Shown piece by piece: positions 25,286 through 33,412 of a DNA stretch of 64,000 nucleotides (within the stretch, counting starts at the first letter, position 1; each line of letters begins with the position of its first letter). The notes under the pieces were generated by a model. That model had not been told where the DNA came from, searched no databases, and saw only the letters and a list, made by a program, of their open reading frames with translations. The stretch is taken from assembly GCF_018614195.1 (NCBI RefSeq), contig NZ_JAGGOT010000044.1, forward strand, positions 62,001 through 126,000, given 5' to 3'. This stretch comes from Streptomyces sp. ISL-43. GTDB lineage: Bacteria; Actinomycetota; Actinomycetes; Streptomycetales; Streptomycetaceae. The position numbers were made by a program, and so were the translations under genes.

Positions 25286-25573
25286 CTACGGCAGCTGGTT
25301 GATCCTGAACGTCGAGGTCGTGTTCCGCACGTCCACGGCGTTGTCGCTCATCCTCAGGTTCTGGATGGTGACCTCACCGACCGCCGGGCCCTGCCCCGCC
25401 TCGGGCATCTCGTTCGCCCAGAGACCGAATCCGGACTTGGCGTCGAAGGTGTCGCCGCTCGAGACGCTCGGTCCGCCGGCGGCCACGGCGTCGAGAGCGG
25501 GCCACCCCACCATCAGCAGGGCCGTGCCGATCAAGGCGGCCAGGGCCCGCCATCTCCAGTTGCGCCTTCTCAT
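25286..25573 (-). CDS. Small secreted protein of unknown function
   Basis: The 95 residues consist of a basic start and a signal-peptide-like hydrophobic stretch (RALAALIGTALLMVGWPAL, cleavage probably after AVAAG near 32), leaving a mature part of about 63 residues with a beta-type pattern (VTIQNLRMSDNAVDV, TFRINQLP). A good ribosome-binding site (GAGGGACGAGG) precedes the ATG. The C-terminal end weakly recalls the end of the much longer DUF6230 family, so it may be a shortened relative; this is a guess. It sits upstream of the LacI gene and has the same composite operator, so it may be coexpressed with sugar uptake. Confidence 0.6.
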   Translation of the reverse strand: MRRRNWRWRALAALIGTALLMVGWPALDAVAAGGPSVSSGDTFDAKSGFGLWANEMPEAGQGPAVGEVTIQNLRMSDNAVDVRNTTSTFRINQLP

Positions 25574-25698
25574 ATGTCCTCGTCCCTCGACATGAACTTT
25601 CTGAACCATGGGAGATAGGAATTTGCGGTGTGCAGCGCGAGAATTGCAGAGCATTGCCGAGTCGTCTACCGCTCTGACCGCACTTTCATGTCGTCATT

Positions 25699-25738
25699 GC
25701 TTGCGCAAGCTGGGCGCAAATAGCGCAAGCCATTTGCG
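25699..25738 (-). promoter_or_regulatory. Composite operator upstream of the small secreted protein gene
   Basis: GCTTGCGCAAGC is a perfect 12-bp palindrome with a central CG, typical of LacI-family sites. GCAA starts at 25705, 25716 and 25725, and TTGC at 25734, matching exactly the spacing (+11, +9, +9) of the site before the LacI gene. Confidence 0.65.
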
Positions 25739-25788
25739 TAGACGAGGGAAATTCCACTTACGCCCGAACCGGCCTACGGTTTCTAGTC

Positions 25789-27405
25789 ATGCGGTTCCCC
25801 CACACGAGCGCTCGGCGCCTCGGGCTGCCCAGACGGGCCGTCTCCCAGATCCTGCTGACCCAGCTGGCCATCGCCGCCGGGGTGCTCGCCCTGGCCACCG
25901 GACTCTTCCTGGCCCCGCTGAGTGCGCAGCTCGACGACCAGGCCATGCGGCGCGCACTGGCCATCGCCCAGAGCGCGGCGGCCGACCCCGCGCTGGCCGC
26001 CGGCGTCCTCGGCTCGGGTCCGGCACCGGACGGCCCGGTACAGGCCTCGGCCGAGCGCATCCGCCGGGCCACGGGCGCCGAGTACGTGGTCGTCATCGAC
26101 CCGGCCGGAATCCGCCGCTCGCACCCGAGCCCCGACCGGATCGGCCGCCCCGTCTCCACCGACCCCGGCGACGCCCTGGCGGGCCGCGAGGTCATGGAGA
26201 TCGACGAGGGCACCCTGGGCCGCTCCGCGCGCGGCAAGGTCCCGCTGCTCGCCGCCGACGGCGAGATCGTCGGCGCCGTCTCCGTCGGCATCGCCTACGA
26301 CAGCGTCCGCGACCGTCTGCTCGGCGCCATCCCCGGCCTGCTCGCGTACGCGGGCGGCGCCCTGGCTGCGGGCGCCCTCGCCGCCTACCTGCTCTCCCGC
26401 CGGATCCAGCGCCAGACCCGGGACCTGGCCTTCTCCGACATCGCGGGCCTGCTCGCCGAGCGCGAGGCGATGCTGCACTCCATCCGCGAGGGCGTGATCG
26501 CCCTCGACCGGGACGGCCGGGTCCGGCTGGTCAACGACGAGGCGGCCCGGCTGCTGGGCCTCGCGCCCGACTCCGCCGGCGCGGTCGCGGGGCGCGCGCT
26601 GGACGACGTACTCGGCGCGGGCCGCACCACCGACGTCCTGGCCGGGCGCGTCACCGGCCACGACCTGCTCACCGTCCAGGGCCCACGCGTCCTGGTCGCC
26701 AACCGGATGCCCACCGAGGACGGCGGAGCCGTGGCCACCCTGCGCGACCGCACCGAGCTGGAGCACCTGGGCCGCGAGCTCGACTCCACCAAGGGTCTGA
26801 TCGACGCCCTGCGGGCGCAGGACCACGAGCACGCCAACCGGCTCCACACCCTCCTGGGCCTGCTGGAGCTGGGCCTGTACGAGGAGGCGGTGGAGTTCGT
26901 GACGGAGGTCGTCGGCGTGCACCGCAGTACCGCCGAAGAGGTCACCGAGAAGATCCACGACCCGCTGCTCGCCGCGCTGCTCGTCGGCAAGGCCACGGTC
27001 GCGGCCGAGCGCGGCGTCCCGCTGCGCCTGGCGGACCACGCCCTGCTGCCCGACCGCCTCGTCGACCCGGGAGGGCTGGTCACCATCGTCGGCAACCTGG
27101 TCGACAACGCGCTGGACGCGGCGGCGGGCTCGCTCGCGCCGCTGGTCGAGGTCGACATCCGGGCGGAAGGCCGCACGGCGGCCGTGCTGGTGCGCGACAG
27201 CGGCCCCGGCGTCCCGGAAGCGCGCCGCGAGGAGATCTTCACCGAGGGCTGGTCGACCAAGCAGCCCCGGGCCCACCGGGAGCGCGGGCTCGGTCTCGCG
27301 CTGGTGCGGCGCCTGGCGGAGCGGCAGGGCGGCACGGTCCGGGCCGGCGAGGCAGCGGACGGAGGGGCGGAATTCTCCGTCGTGCTCCCGGAGGCCCTGC
27401 GATGA
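25789..27405 (+). CDS. Sensor histidine kinase, CitA/DcuS family
   Basis: The 538 residues contain a membrane helix (about 22-42), an extracellular PAS-like sensor (about 43-182; YVVVIDPAGIRRSHPSP), a second helix (about 183-205), a cytoplasmic PAS domain (IREGVIALDRDGRVRLVNDEA), the dimerisation motif DHEHANRLHTLLG with His346 as likely phosphoacceptor, and an ATPase domain (GNLVDNALDAA, RDSGPGVP, GLGLALVRRL). The family senses di- and tricarboxylates. The response-regulator gene overlaps its stop (ATGA), and a symporter/DUF485 pair lies just beyond, convergently oriented, a plausible target. Confidence 0.92.
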   Translation: MRFPHTSARRLGLPRRAVSQILLTQLAIAAGVLALATGLFLAPLSAQLDDQAMRRALAIAQSAAADPALAAGVLGSGPAPDGPVQASAERIRRATGAEYVVVIDPAGIRRSHPSPDRIGRPVSTDPGDALAGREVMEIDEGTLGRSARGKVPLLAADGEIVGAVSVGIAYDSVRDRLLGAIPGLLAYAGGALAAGALAAYLLSRRIQRQTRDLAFSDIAGLLAEREAMLHSIREGVIALDRDGRVRLVNDEAARLLGLAPDSAGAVAGRALDDVLGAGRTTDVLAGRVTGHDLLTVQGPRVLVANRMPTEDGGAVATLRDRTELEHLGRELDSTKGLIDALRAQDHEHANRLHTLLGLLELGLYEEAVEFVTEVVGVHRSTAEEVTEKIHDPLLAALLVGKATVAAERGVPLRLADHALLPDRLVDPGGLVTIVGNLVDNALDAAAGSLAPLVEVDIRAEGRTAAVLVRDSGPGVPEARREEIFTEGWSTKQPRAHRERGLGLALVRRLAERQGGTVRAGEAADGGAEFSVVLPEALR

Positions 27406-28127
27406 AGGAGACCCCGAGCAGGATGTCCGGTGTGAGCCGAGATTTCGACGTATTGGTCGTCGACGACGACATGCGTGTTGCCCGGATCAACGCGGCCTAT
27501 GTGGCGAAGGTTCCCGGCTTCCGCGTGTCGGCCCAAGCCCACTCGGCGGCGGAGGCGCTGGCTCTCCTTGACTCCCGCCCGGTGGACCTGATCCTCCTGG
27601 ACCACTACCTCCCGGACGAGAACGGCTTGGACCTGGTCCGCCGCCTGCGCGAACGCGGCCACCACACCGACGTCATCATGGTCACGGCCGCCCGCGATCT
27701 GGCCACCGTCCAGGCCGCGATGCGCCTCGGTGCCCTCCAGTACCTGGTCAAACCCTTCACCTTCGCGGGCCTGCGCACCCGTCTGGAGGCCTACGGGTCC
27801 CTGCGCCGCACCCTGGACACGGGCGGCGAGGCCGAACAGGCGGAGGTCGACCGGATCTTCGGCGCCCTCGCCTCGGCGGGAGCCCCCAACGACCTGCCCA
27901 AGGGCCACTCCCCCACCACCGCCGAGCTGGTCCGCGGGATCCTGCGCACCGCCGAAGGCCCGCTCTCCACGCAGCAGATCGCCGACCGCGCGGGCATCAG
28001 CCGCCAGACCGCCCAGCGCTACCTCAAGCTCCTCGACCGCTCCGGCCGCGTCACCCTGGCCCTGCGCTACGGCGAGACGGGCCGCCCTGAGCACCGCTAC
28101 TCCTGGCAGCCCCCGGCGACGGGGTGA
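27402..28127 (+). CDS. Response regulator, CitB/DcuR family
   Basis: The 241 residues include a receiver domain (about 15-130) with acidic pocket DDD at 21-23, phosphoacceptor Asp67 (LILLDHYLPD) and the Lys of YLVKPF. A C-terminal helix-turn-helix (LSTQQIADRAGISRQTAQRYL) follows a short linker. The ATG at 27402 overlaps the kinase stop; another ATG seven codons later follows AAGGAG and could be the real start. It probably activates transport genes when the kinase detects its carboxylate. Confidence 0.92.
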   Translation: MKETPSRMSGVSRDFDVLVVDDDMRVARINAAYVAKVPGFRVSAQAHSAAEALALLDSRPVDLILLDHYLPDENGLDLVRRLRERGHHTDVIMVTAARDLATVQAAMRLGALQYLVKPFTFAGLRTRLEAYGSLRRTLDTGGEAEQAEVDRIFGALASAGAPNDLPKGHSPTTAELVRGILRTAEGPLSTQQIADRAGISRQTAQRYLKLLDRSGRVTLALRYGETGRPEHRYSWQPPATG

Positions 28128-28137
28128 CGTCGGGGCC

Positions 28138-29730
28138 TCAGACCGCCCCGGCCCCCGTCAGCGAGCGTACTTCGGTCTCCGCGTGACGCCGCTCGTCCGG
28201 CTCCTCCGCCGAGGTGACCGTGCCCAGCCAGCCCGCCAGGAAGCCCAGCGGGATCGACACGAGGCCCGGGTTCTGGAGCGGGAAGAACTGGAAGTCCACG
28301 CCCGGGAACAGGGATTCGGGGCTGCCCGAGACCACCGGAGAGAACGCCACCAGCAGCACCGCCGGCAGGAGCCCCCCGTACACCGACCAGACGGCGCCCC
28401 GCGTGGTGAAGCCGCGCCAGAACAGCGAGTACAGCAGTACCGGCAGGTTCGCCGAGGCAGCCACAGCGAAGGCCAGCCCCACCAGGAACGCCACGTTCAG
28501 ATCCTGCGCGAGCAGCCCCAGCGCGATCGCCACCGCCCCGATCCCGACGGCGGCCACCCTGGCCACCGCCACCTCGCTGCGCTGCCGGGCGTGGCGGCGC
28601 TTGAGCGAGGCGTACAGGTCGTGCGCTACGGAGGCCGACGACGCCAGGGTGATCCCCGCGACCACCGCGAGGATCGTCGCGAAGGCGATGGCCGCCACGA
28701 AGGCGAACAGCACGGCGCCACCGGTGGATTCGGCCCCTCCTCCCAGGAACGCCGCGAGCAGCGGAACCGCCGTGTTCCCCGAGGCGTTGGAGGCCTTGAC
28801 CTGTTCCGGCCCGAGCAGCGCCGCGGCCCCGAAGCCCAGCACGATGGTCATCAGGTAGAAGCCGCCGATCAGCCCGATCGCCCACACCACCGACCGGCGG
28901 GCCGCCCGCGCCGTCGGCACGGTGTAGAAGCGCGACAGGATGTGCGGCAGCCCTGCCGTGCCGAGGACCAGCGCGAGCCCGAGGCTCATGAAGTCGAAGC
29001 GGGCCGTCCAGTCGCCGCCGTATTTCAGCCCGGGGCCCAGGAAGCGGTTCCCGTGCCCGCTGCGCTCCGCGGCGGTGCTGAGCAGCTGGTCGAAGTTCCC
29101 GTGGAAGCGCAGCAGCACCAGCACGGTCAGGGTGATCGCCCCGCCCATCAGCAGCACGGCCTTGACGATCTGGATCCAGGTGGTGGCCCGCATCCCGCCG
29201 AAGGACACGTAGATCACCATGAGCGCGCCGACCCCGATCACGGTCAGCGTCCGTGCGGTCCGGCCCGAATCGGCCAGCAGCAGGCCGACCAGGCTGCCCG
29301 CGCCGACCATCTGCGCGACGAGGTACAGCACGGAGACGACGACCGAGGAGGTCCCGGCGGCGATGCGCACCGGCCGCTCGCTCATCCGCGCGGCGACCAC
29401 GTCGGCGAGGGTGAAGCGGCCGCAGTTGCGGACGAGTTCCGCGACGAGGAACAGCACGACCAGCCAGGCGACGAGGAAGCCCACCGAGTACAGCAGGCCG
29501 TCGTAGCCGAAGAGCGCGATCAGGCCGGAGATGCCGAGGAAGGAGGCGGCGGACATGTAGTCGCCGGCGATGGCGAAACCGTTCTCCATGGGGGAGAAGA
29601 GCCGCCCGCCGGCATAGAACTCCTCCGCCGAGCCGTGCCGGTTGCGGCTCACCCACGTGGTGATGCCCAGCGTGACGGCGATGAAGACGCTGAACAGGAG
29701 CAGCGCCAGCGTCTGGTGCTCGGTGGTCAC
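28138..29730 (-). CDS. Solute:sodium symporter, cation/acetate symporter (ActP)-like
   Basis: The 530 residues form about 13 membrane helices of the sodium:solute symporter family. The signature stretch GDYMSAASFLGISGLI and the ActP-like organisation suggest a short-chain carboxylate such as acetate, pyruvate or propionate. The start is GTG (VTTEHQTL) overlapping the DUF485 stop as GTGA. The paired DUF485 gene supports the ActP-type assignment. It ends 11 bases from the convergent response-regulator gene. Confidence 0.9.
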   Translation of the reverse strand: MTTEHQTLALLLFSVFIAVTLGITTWVSRNRHGSAEEFYAGGRLFSPMENGFAIAGDYMSAASFLGISGLIALFGYDGLLYSVGFLVAWLVVLFLVAELVRNCGRFTLADVVAARMSERPVRIAAGTSSVVVSVLYLVAQMVGAGSLVGLLLADSGRTARTLTVIGVGALMVIYVSFGGMRATTWIQIVKAVLLMGGAITLTVLVLLRFHGNFDQLLSTAAERSGHGNRFLGPGLKYGGDWTARFDFMSLGLALVLGTAGLPHILSRFYTVPTARAARRSVVWAIGLIGGFYLMTIVLGFGAAALLGPEQVKASNASGNTAVPLLAAFLGGGAESTGGAVLFAFVAAIAFATILAVVAGITLASSASVAHDLYASLKRRHARQRSEVAVARVAAVGIGAVAIALGLLAQDLNVAFLVGLAFAVAASANLPVLLYSLFWRGFTTRGAVWSVYGGLLPAVLLVAFSPVVSGSPESLFPGVDFQFFPLQNPGLVSIPLGFLAGWLGTVTSAEEPDERRHAETEVRSLTGAGAV

Positions 29731-30275
29731 CGGCCCGCCCCCCGCGCTCGGGTGCGTTCCCCGACGTCCGCCCGGCGGACCTGCTCCTGCTCGAAGACCG
29801 TCCAGCGCAGGTCCAGGGCCGCGCGGTCGCGCCGCAGCCGGGCGTGCCGGGCGTAGGCCCAGGTCAGCAGGAAGGTGCTGAGGAACTGCCCGAGGCCCGC
29901 CAGCAGGGCCACGTTGACGGACCCGACCACGGGCCGGGCCATCATGGCGGGCGCCGTGGTGGCCGCGATCACGTAGGCGACGTACCAGAGGAAGAAGCCG
30001 GCGGTCGCGGGGACGACGAACCTTCGGTAGCGGCTGCGCACATCCTGGAAGGCGGCACTGCGCTGCACTTCGAGGTAGATGTCGGACGCGCCGGGCACGT
30101 GCGGACCACCGGGTCCGGAGCGCGGCGGTGACGTTTCCGCACCCTCGCCGGCCGATCCGCCGGGACCCTCGCCTACGCCGGCACCCGCGCCCTCGCCCCA
30201 TCCGACGGCCAGCGCGTCGTACCAGGGGTCGTCCAGCCGGATCGTTCCGGCATCACGACCTTCGTGCTTGTCCAC
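29727..30275 (-). CDS. DUF485 membrane protein, symporter partner (YjcH-like)
   Basis: 182 residues. The N-terminal 75 are Gly/Pro/Glu-rich and probably disordered; about 80-165 is the DUF485 domain with two membrane helices (TAGFFLWYVAYVIAATTAPAM and VALLAGLGQFLSTFLLTWAY) and a basic cytoplasmic end. Family members are the small partners of ActP-type symporters. GTG start with AAGGAG upstream; it overlaps the symporter gene by four bases. Confidence 0.88.
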   Translation of the reverse strand: MDKHEGRDAGTIRLDDPWYDALAVGWGEGAGAGVGEGPGGSAGEGAETSPPRSGPGGPHVPGASDIYLEVQRSAAFQDVRSRYRRFVVPATAGFFLWYVAYVIAATTAPAMMARPVVGSVNVALLAGLGQFLSTFLLTWAYARHARLRRDRAALDLRWTVFEQEQVRRADVGERTRARGAGR

Positions 30276-30353
30276 CGAACTCTCCTTGTCCGCCGCCGCA
30301 TTGGCCGCGTGCCCACAAGGATGTGCGGGAGGGACGGTTTCCGGACTGGTGTC

Positions 30354-30397
30354 CCGCTGCTCTTCACTCCATCAGGTGATGGAGTGAAGAGCAGCGG
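30354..30397 (-). terminator. Terminator after parE
   Basis: Two 21-base arms are perfectly complementary, separated only by GG, making a 44-base near-palindrome (centre ATCAGGTGAT) about 45 bases past the parE stop. It has no T-run. Being symmetric, it could also stop transcription from the other side. Confidence 0.88.
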
Positions 30398-30440
30398 TGT
30401 GCCAGGAGCCCGGAGGTGCCACCGGGGGCGCCGGCCTCGG

Positions 30441-32561
30441 TCAGGCGTCGATCCGCGAGCGGTCCAGGGTGGCGGCGGAGCTGGTGATGAACTCCTTGCG
30501 CGGGGCCACCTCGTTGCCCATGAGCAGGTCGAAGACCGACTCGGCCGAATCCAGGTCGCCGATGTTGATCCGGCGCAGGGTGCGGAAGCGGGGATCCATG
30601 GTGGTCTCCGCCAGCTGGTCCGCGTCCATCTCGCCGAGACCCTTGTAGCGCTGGATCGAGTCCTTGTAGCGGATGTTCTTGCGCTGGTACTCCAGCAGCG
30701 TCGTGCGCAGCTCGTTGTCCGAGTACGTGTAGACGTACTTGTCCTGGCCCTTCTTCGGCTGGACCAGCTCGATCCGGTGCAGCGGCGGCACGGCGGCGAA
30801 GACCCGGCCCGCCTCGACCATGGGGCGCATGTACCGCTGGAAGAGCGTGAGCAGCAGGCAGCGGATGTGCGCGCCGTCCACATCGGCGTCGACGAGCAGG
30901 ACGATCTTCCCGTACCGGGCGGCGTCGATGTCGAAGGTCCGGCCCGAGCCGGCTCCTATGACCTGGATGATCGCCCCGCACTCGGCGTTCTTGAGCATGT
31001 CCGAGACCGACGACTTCTGGACGTTGAGGATCTTGCCGCGGATGGGCAGGAGCGCCTGGAACTCCGAATTGCGCGCGAGCTTCGCGGTGCCCAGCGCCGA
31101 GTCGCCCTCGACGATGAAGAGCTCGCTGCGCTCCACGTCGTCGCTGCGGCAGTCGGCGAGCTTGGCGGGCAGCGAGGAGGTTTCCAGCGCGGTCTTGCGG
31201 CGCTGCGCCTCCTTGTGCTGGCGGGCGGCGATCCGGGTCCGGGCGGCCGCGACGATCTTCTCCATCACGGAGCGGGCCTGCTGCTTGTCGTCCCGCTTGG
31301 TGGAGGTCAGGAACGCCTTGAGCTCCTTGGCGACGACGGCCGCGACGATCCGGGTGGCCGCCGAGGTGCCGAGCACCTCCTTGGTCTGGCCCTCGAACTG
31401 CGGCTCGGCGAGGCGGACGGTGACGACCGCCGTCATGCCCTCCATCGCATCGTCCTTGACCACGTCGTCCTCGGCCACGCGCAGCAGCTTCGCGGAGCGC
31501 AGCACCTCGTTCACGGTCTTGGTGATCGAGCGCTCGAAGCCGGAGATGTGGGTGCCGCCCTTGGGGGTGGCGATGATGTTCACGAACGACTTGACGTTGG
31601 TCTCGTAGCCCGTGCCCCAGCGCAGGGCGATGTCCACGCCGAGCTCGCGGGTGACCTCGGTGGGGGTCATGTGGCCGCGGTCGTCGAGGACCGGGACGGT
31701 CTCCTTGAAGGTGCCCGTGCCGGTCAGGCGCAGGACGTCGCAGGCGGCCTTGTCCTGGGCGAGGTACTCGCAGAACTCGCTGATGCCCCCGTCGAAGCGG
31801 AAGGTCTCCTCGGTCTTGCCGGCCCCTTCCAGGGCGCGCTCGTCGCGGACGACGATCGTCAGGCCGGGGACGAGGAAGGCGGTCTGGCGGGCGCGCTGGT
31901 AGAGCGTGTCCAGCGTGAGCTTGGCGTCCTTGAGGAAGATCTGCCGGTCGGCCCAGTACCGGACCCGGGTGCCGGTCTTGCCCTTGGCGATCCGCTTGAC
32001 CTTGCGCAGACCGTTGGCGGGGTCGAAGGGGCTGTCGGGGCCCTGCTCGGTGAACATTCCGGGGACGCCGCGGCGGAAGCTGATGGCGTGCGTGGAGCTG
32101 CCCCGGTCGACCTCGACGTCGAGGCGGGCGGAGAGGGCGTTGACCACGGAGGCGCCGACGCCGTGCAGACCGCCGGAGGCGGCGTAGGAGCCGCCGCCGA
32201 ACTTTCCGCCGGCGTGCAGCTTGGTCATGACGACCTCGACGCCCGAGAGGCCGGTCTTGGGCTCGACGTCCACGGGGATGCCGCGGCCGTTGTCCCGGAC
32301 CTCCACGGAGGCGTCCTCGTGGAGGATCACCTCGATGTGGTCGCAGTACCCGCCCAGGGCCTCGTCGACGGAATTGTCGATGATCTCCCAGAGGCAGTGC
32401 ATGAGGCCACGGCTGTCGGTGGACCCGATATACATGCCGGGGCGCTTGCGGACGGCCTCGAGGCCTTCGAGGACGAGCAGGTGCCGCGCGGTGTAGTTGG
32501 AGCCGTCCCGGTCTGCTCCGGTCAGCAGTGCGCTGGAAGGCACGGACGTGTCGGCGGTCAC
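30441..32561 (-). CDS. parE: DNA topoisomerase IV subunit B
   Basis: 706 residues of GyrB/ParE type. The GHKL ATPase motifs are EIIDNSVDEA, DNGRGIPV and GLHGVGASVVNALS; the Toprim metal site is EGDSALG and DADVDGAH; the C-terminus has QRYKGLGEMD. With ParC it forms topoisomerase IV, which separates linked daughter chromosomes. GTG start (VTADTSV) after GAGGAGCG. It is transcribed alone, with a 447-bp gap upstream and a perfect terminator downstream. Confidence 0.95.
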   Translation of the reverse strand: MTADTSVPSSALLTGADRDGSNYTARHLLVLEGLEAVRKRPGMYIGSTDSRGLMHCLWEIIDNSVDEALGGYCDHIEVILHEDASVEVRDNGRGIPVDVEPKTGLSGVEVVMTKLHAGGKFGGGSYAASGGLHGVGASVVNALSARLDVEVDRGSSTHAISFRRGVPGMFTEQGPDSPFDPANGLRKVKRIAKGKTGTRVRYWADRQIFLKDAKLTLDTLYQRARQTAFLVPGLTIVVRDERALEGAGKTEETFRFDGGISEFCEYLAQDKAACDVLRLTGTGTFKETVPVLDDRGHMTPTEVTRELGVDIALRWGTGYETNVKSFVNIIATPKGGTHISGFERSITKTVNEVLRSAKLLRVAEDDVVKDDAMEGMTAVVTVRLAEPQFEGQTKEVLGTSAATRIVAAVVAKELKAFLTSTKRDDKQQARSVMEKIVAAARTRIAARQHKEAQRRKTALETSSLPAKLADCRSDDVERSELFIVEGDSALGTAKLARNSEFQALLPIRGKILNVQKSSVSDMLKNAECGAIIQVIGAGSGRTFDIDAARYGKIVLLVDADVDGAHIRCLLLTLFQRYMRPMVEAGRVFAAVPPLHRIELVQPKKGQDKYVYTYSDNELRTTLLEYQRKNIRYKDSIQRYKGLGEMDADQLAETTMDPRFRTLRRINIGDLDSAESVFDLLMGNEVAPRKEFITSSAATLDRSRIDA

Positions 32562-33008
32562 GCAGTTCGCTCCTCGCTGAATTTCTTGGTCTGGCCCGGT
32601 CGGGCGCAGGGGTGGCTCGGCTGCCGCTGGAAGGGTACCGAGGCCTGGTAGAGCCGATGCAACGCCACCCCACGCCCTTCGTCAGCCTAGTCCAGATGCG
32701 CACGGGTGTTCGATCCCCCGTGGGGGTGAAGGAAACATCACGTTCCCTTCCGCGCATGAACCATTTAGTGTTCGGGCACGTCCTCATGAACAACCGGCAC
32801 TCAGCCGGAGAGGGCAGAACTGCTACAAGCGAACGACCTGACAACGCGAAACCGTAAAGCAACGCAATACGGCTCCTTCGCCGCCAACCGGCAACAGCCG
32901 GCCAGCTTCGGAAGGAAGTTTCGAGGAAAAGCCGCGAGCGGGAACGTTTTCGGCCTGGTTGGATGTTGACCCTGGTACGACAGCTCGTCGAGCTAGAGAA
33001 GAGGCGAC
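32562..33008. other. Intergenic region between divergent parE and the DUF7455 gene
   Basis: 447 bp with no convincing open frame. It must hold the promoters of both genes. A minus-strand TAGGCT (near 32682) could be a parE -10 element but lacks a clear -35 partner. A small CCCCC-GT-GGGGG hairpin lies near 32716. A sigma-R-like promoter candidate for the plus-strand gene is listed separately. Confidence 0.6.
32940..32968 (+). promoter_or_regulatory. Possible sigma-R-type promoter for the DUF7455 gene
   Basis: GGGAAC and GTTG are separated by 19 bases, close to the oxidative-stress sigma-R consensus GGAAT-N18/19-GTT, with position 5 being C. It lies about 40 bases upstream of the ATG. The motif is short and could occur by chance. 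Confidence 0.35.
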
Positions 33009-33245
33009 GTGACTACTGTTCTGACACCCGCGACCCCGCTGACGGCCGCTGACCGATGCGACCGTTGCGGCGCCCAGGCATATCTGCGCGTCGTCCTGCT
33101 CAGCGGTGGTGAACTGCTCTTCTGTGCCCACCACGGGCGCAAGTTCGAGCCGGAACTCAAGAAGATCGCCGCGGAAATACAGGATGAGACCGAGCGGCTC
33201 ACGTCCGCTCCGGCGGCCAGCGCCGCCGAACCCGAGGACCGCTGA
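33009..33245 (+). CDS. DUF7455 small zinc-ribbon protein
   Basis: 78 residues. Cys17 and Cys20 (CDRCGAQAYLRV) and Cys39 with His41/His42 (LLFCAHHGRK) make a probable treble-clef or zinc-ribbon site; the C-terminus is helical and acidic. GAAGAGGCGAC precedes the start. The family is conserved next to hrdB/parE in actinomycetes, but no function is known. A perfect terminator follows, so it is monocistronic. Confidence 0.82.
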   Translation: MTTVLTPATPLTAADRCDRCGAQAYLRVVLLSGGELLFCAHHGRKFEPELKKIAAEIQDETERLTSAPAASAAEPEDR

Positions 33246-33295
33246 CACAAGGCCTGTACCTCGCATCCGACGAGCCAGGACCGGCCAGGCCGGTC

Positions 33296-33334
33296 GACGG
33301 GCGGTTCCCCTGAGACCCAGGGGAACCGCCCGTC
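33296..33334 (+). terminator. Terminator after the DUF7455 gene
   Basis: A 17-bp perfect stem (GACGGGCGGTTCCCCTG and its complement) with loop AGACC lies 50 bases after the stop. It also faces the end of the convergent protease gene. Confidence 0.88.
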
Positions 33335-33412
33335 CTCATGCCCGGCACCGGGACCGGCCTCGACGTTCCCGCGTCCGGTCCCCGGCCGGGCATCTCCGGA
33401 TCCGGGACGGCC

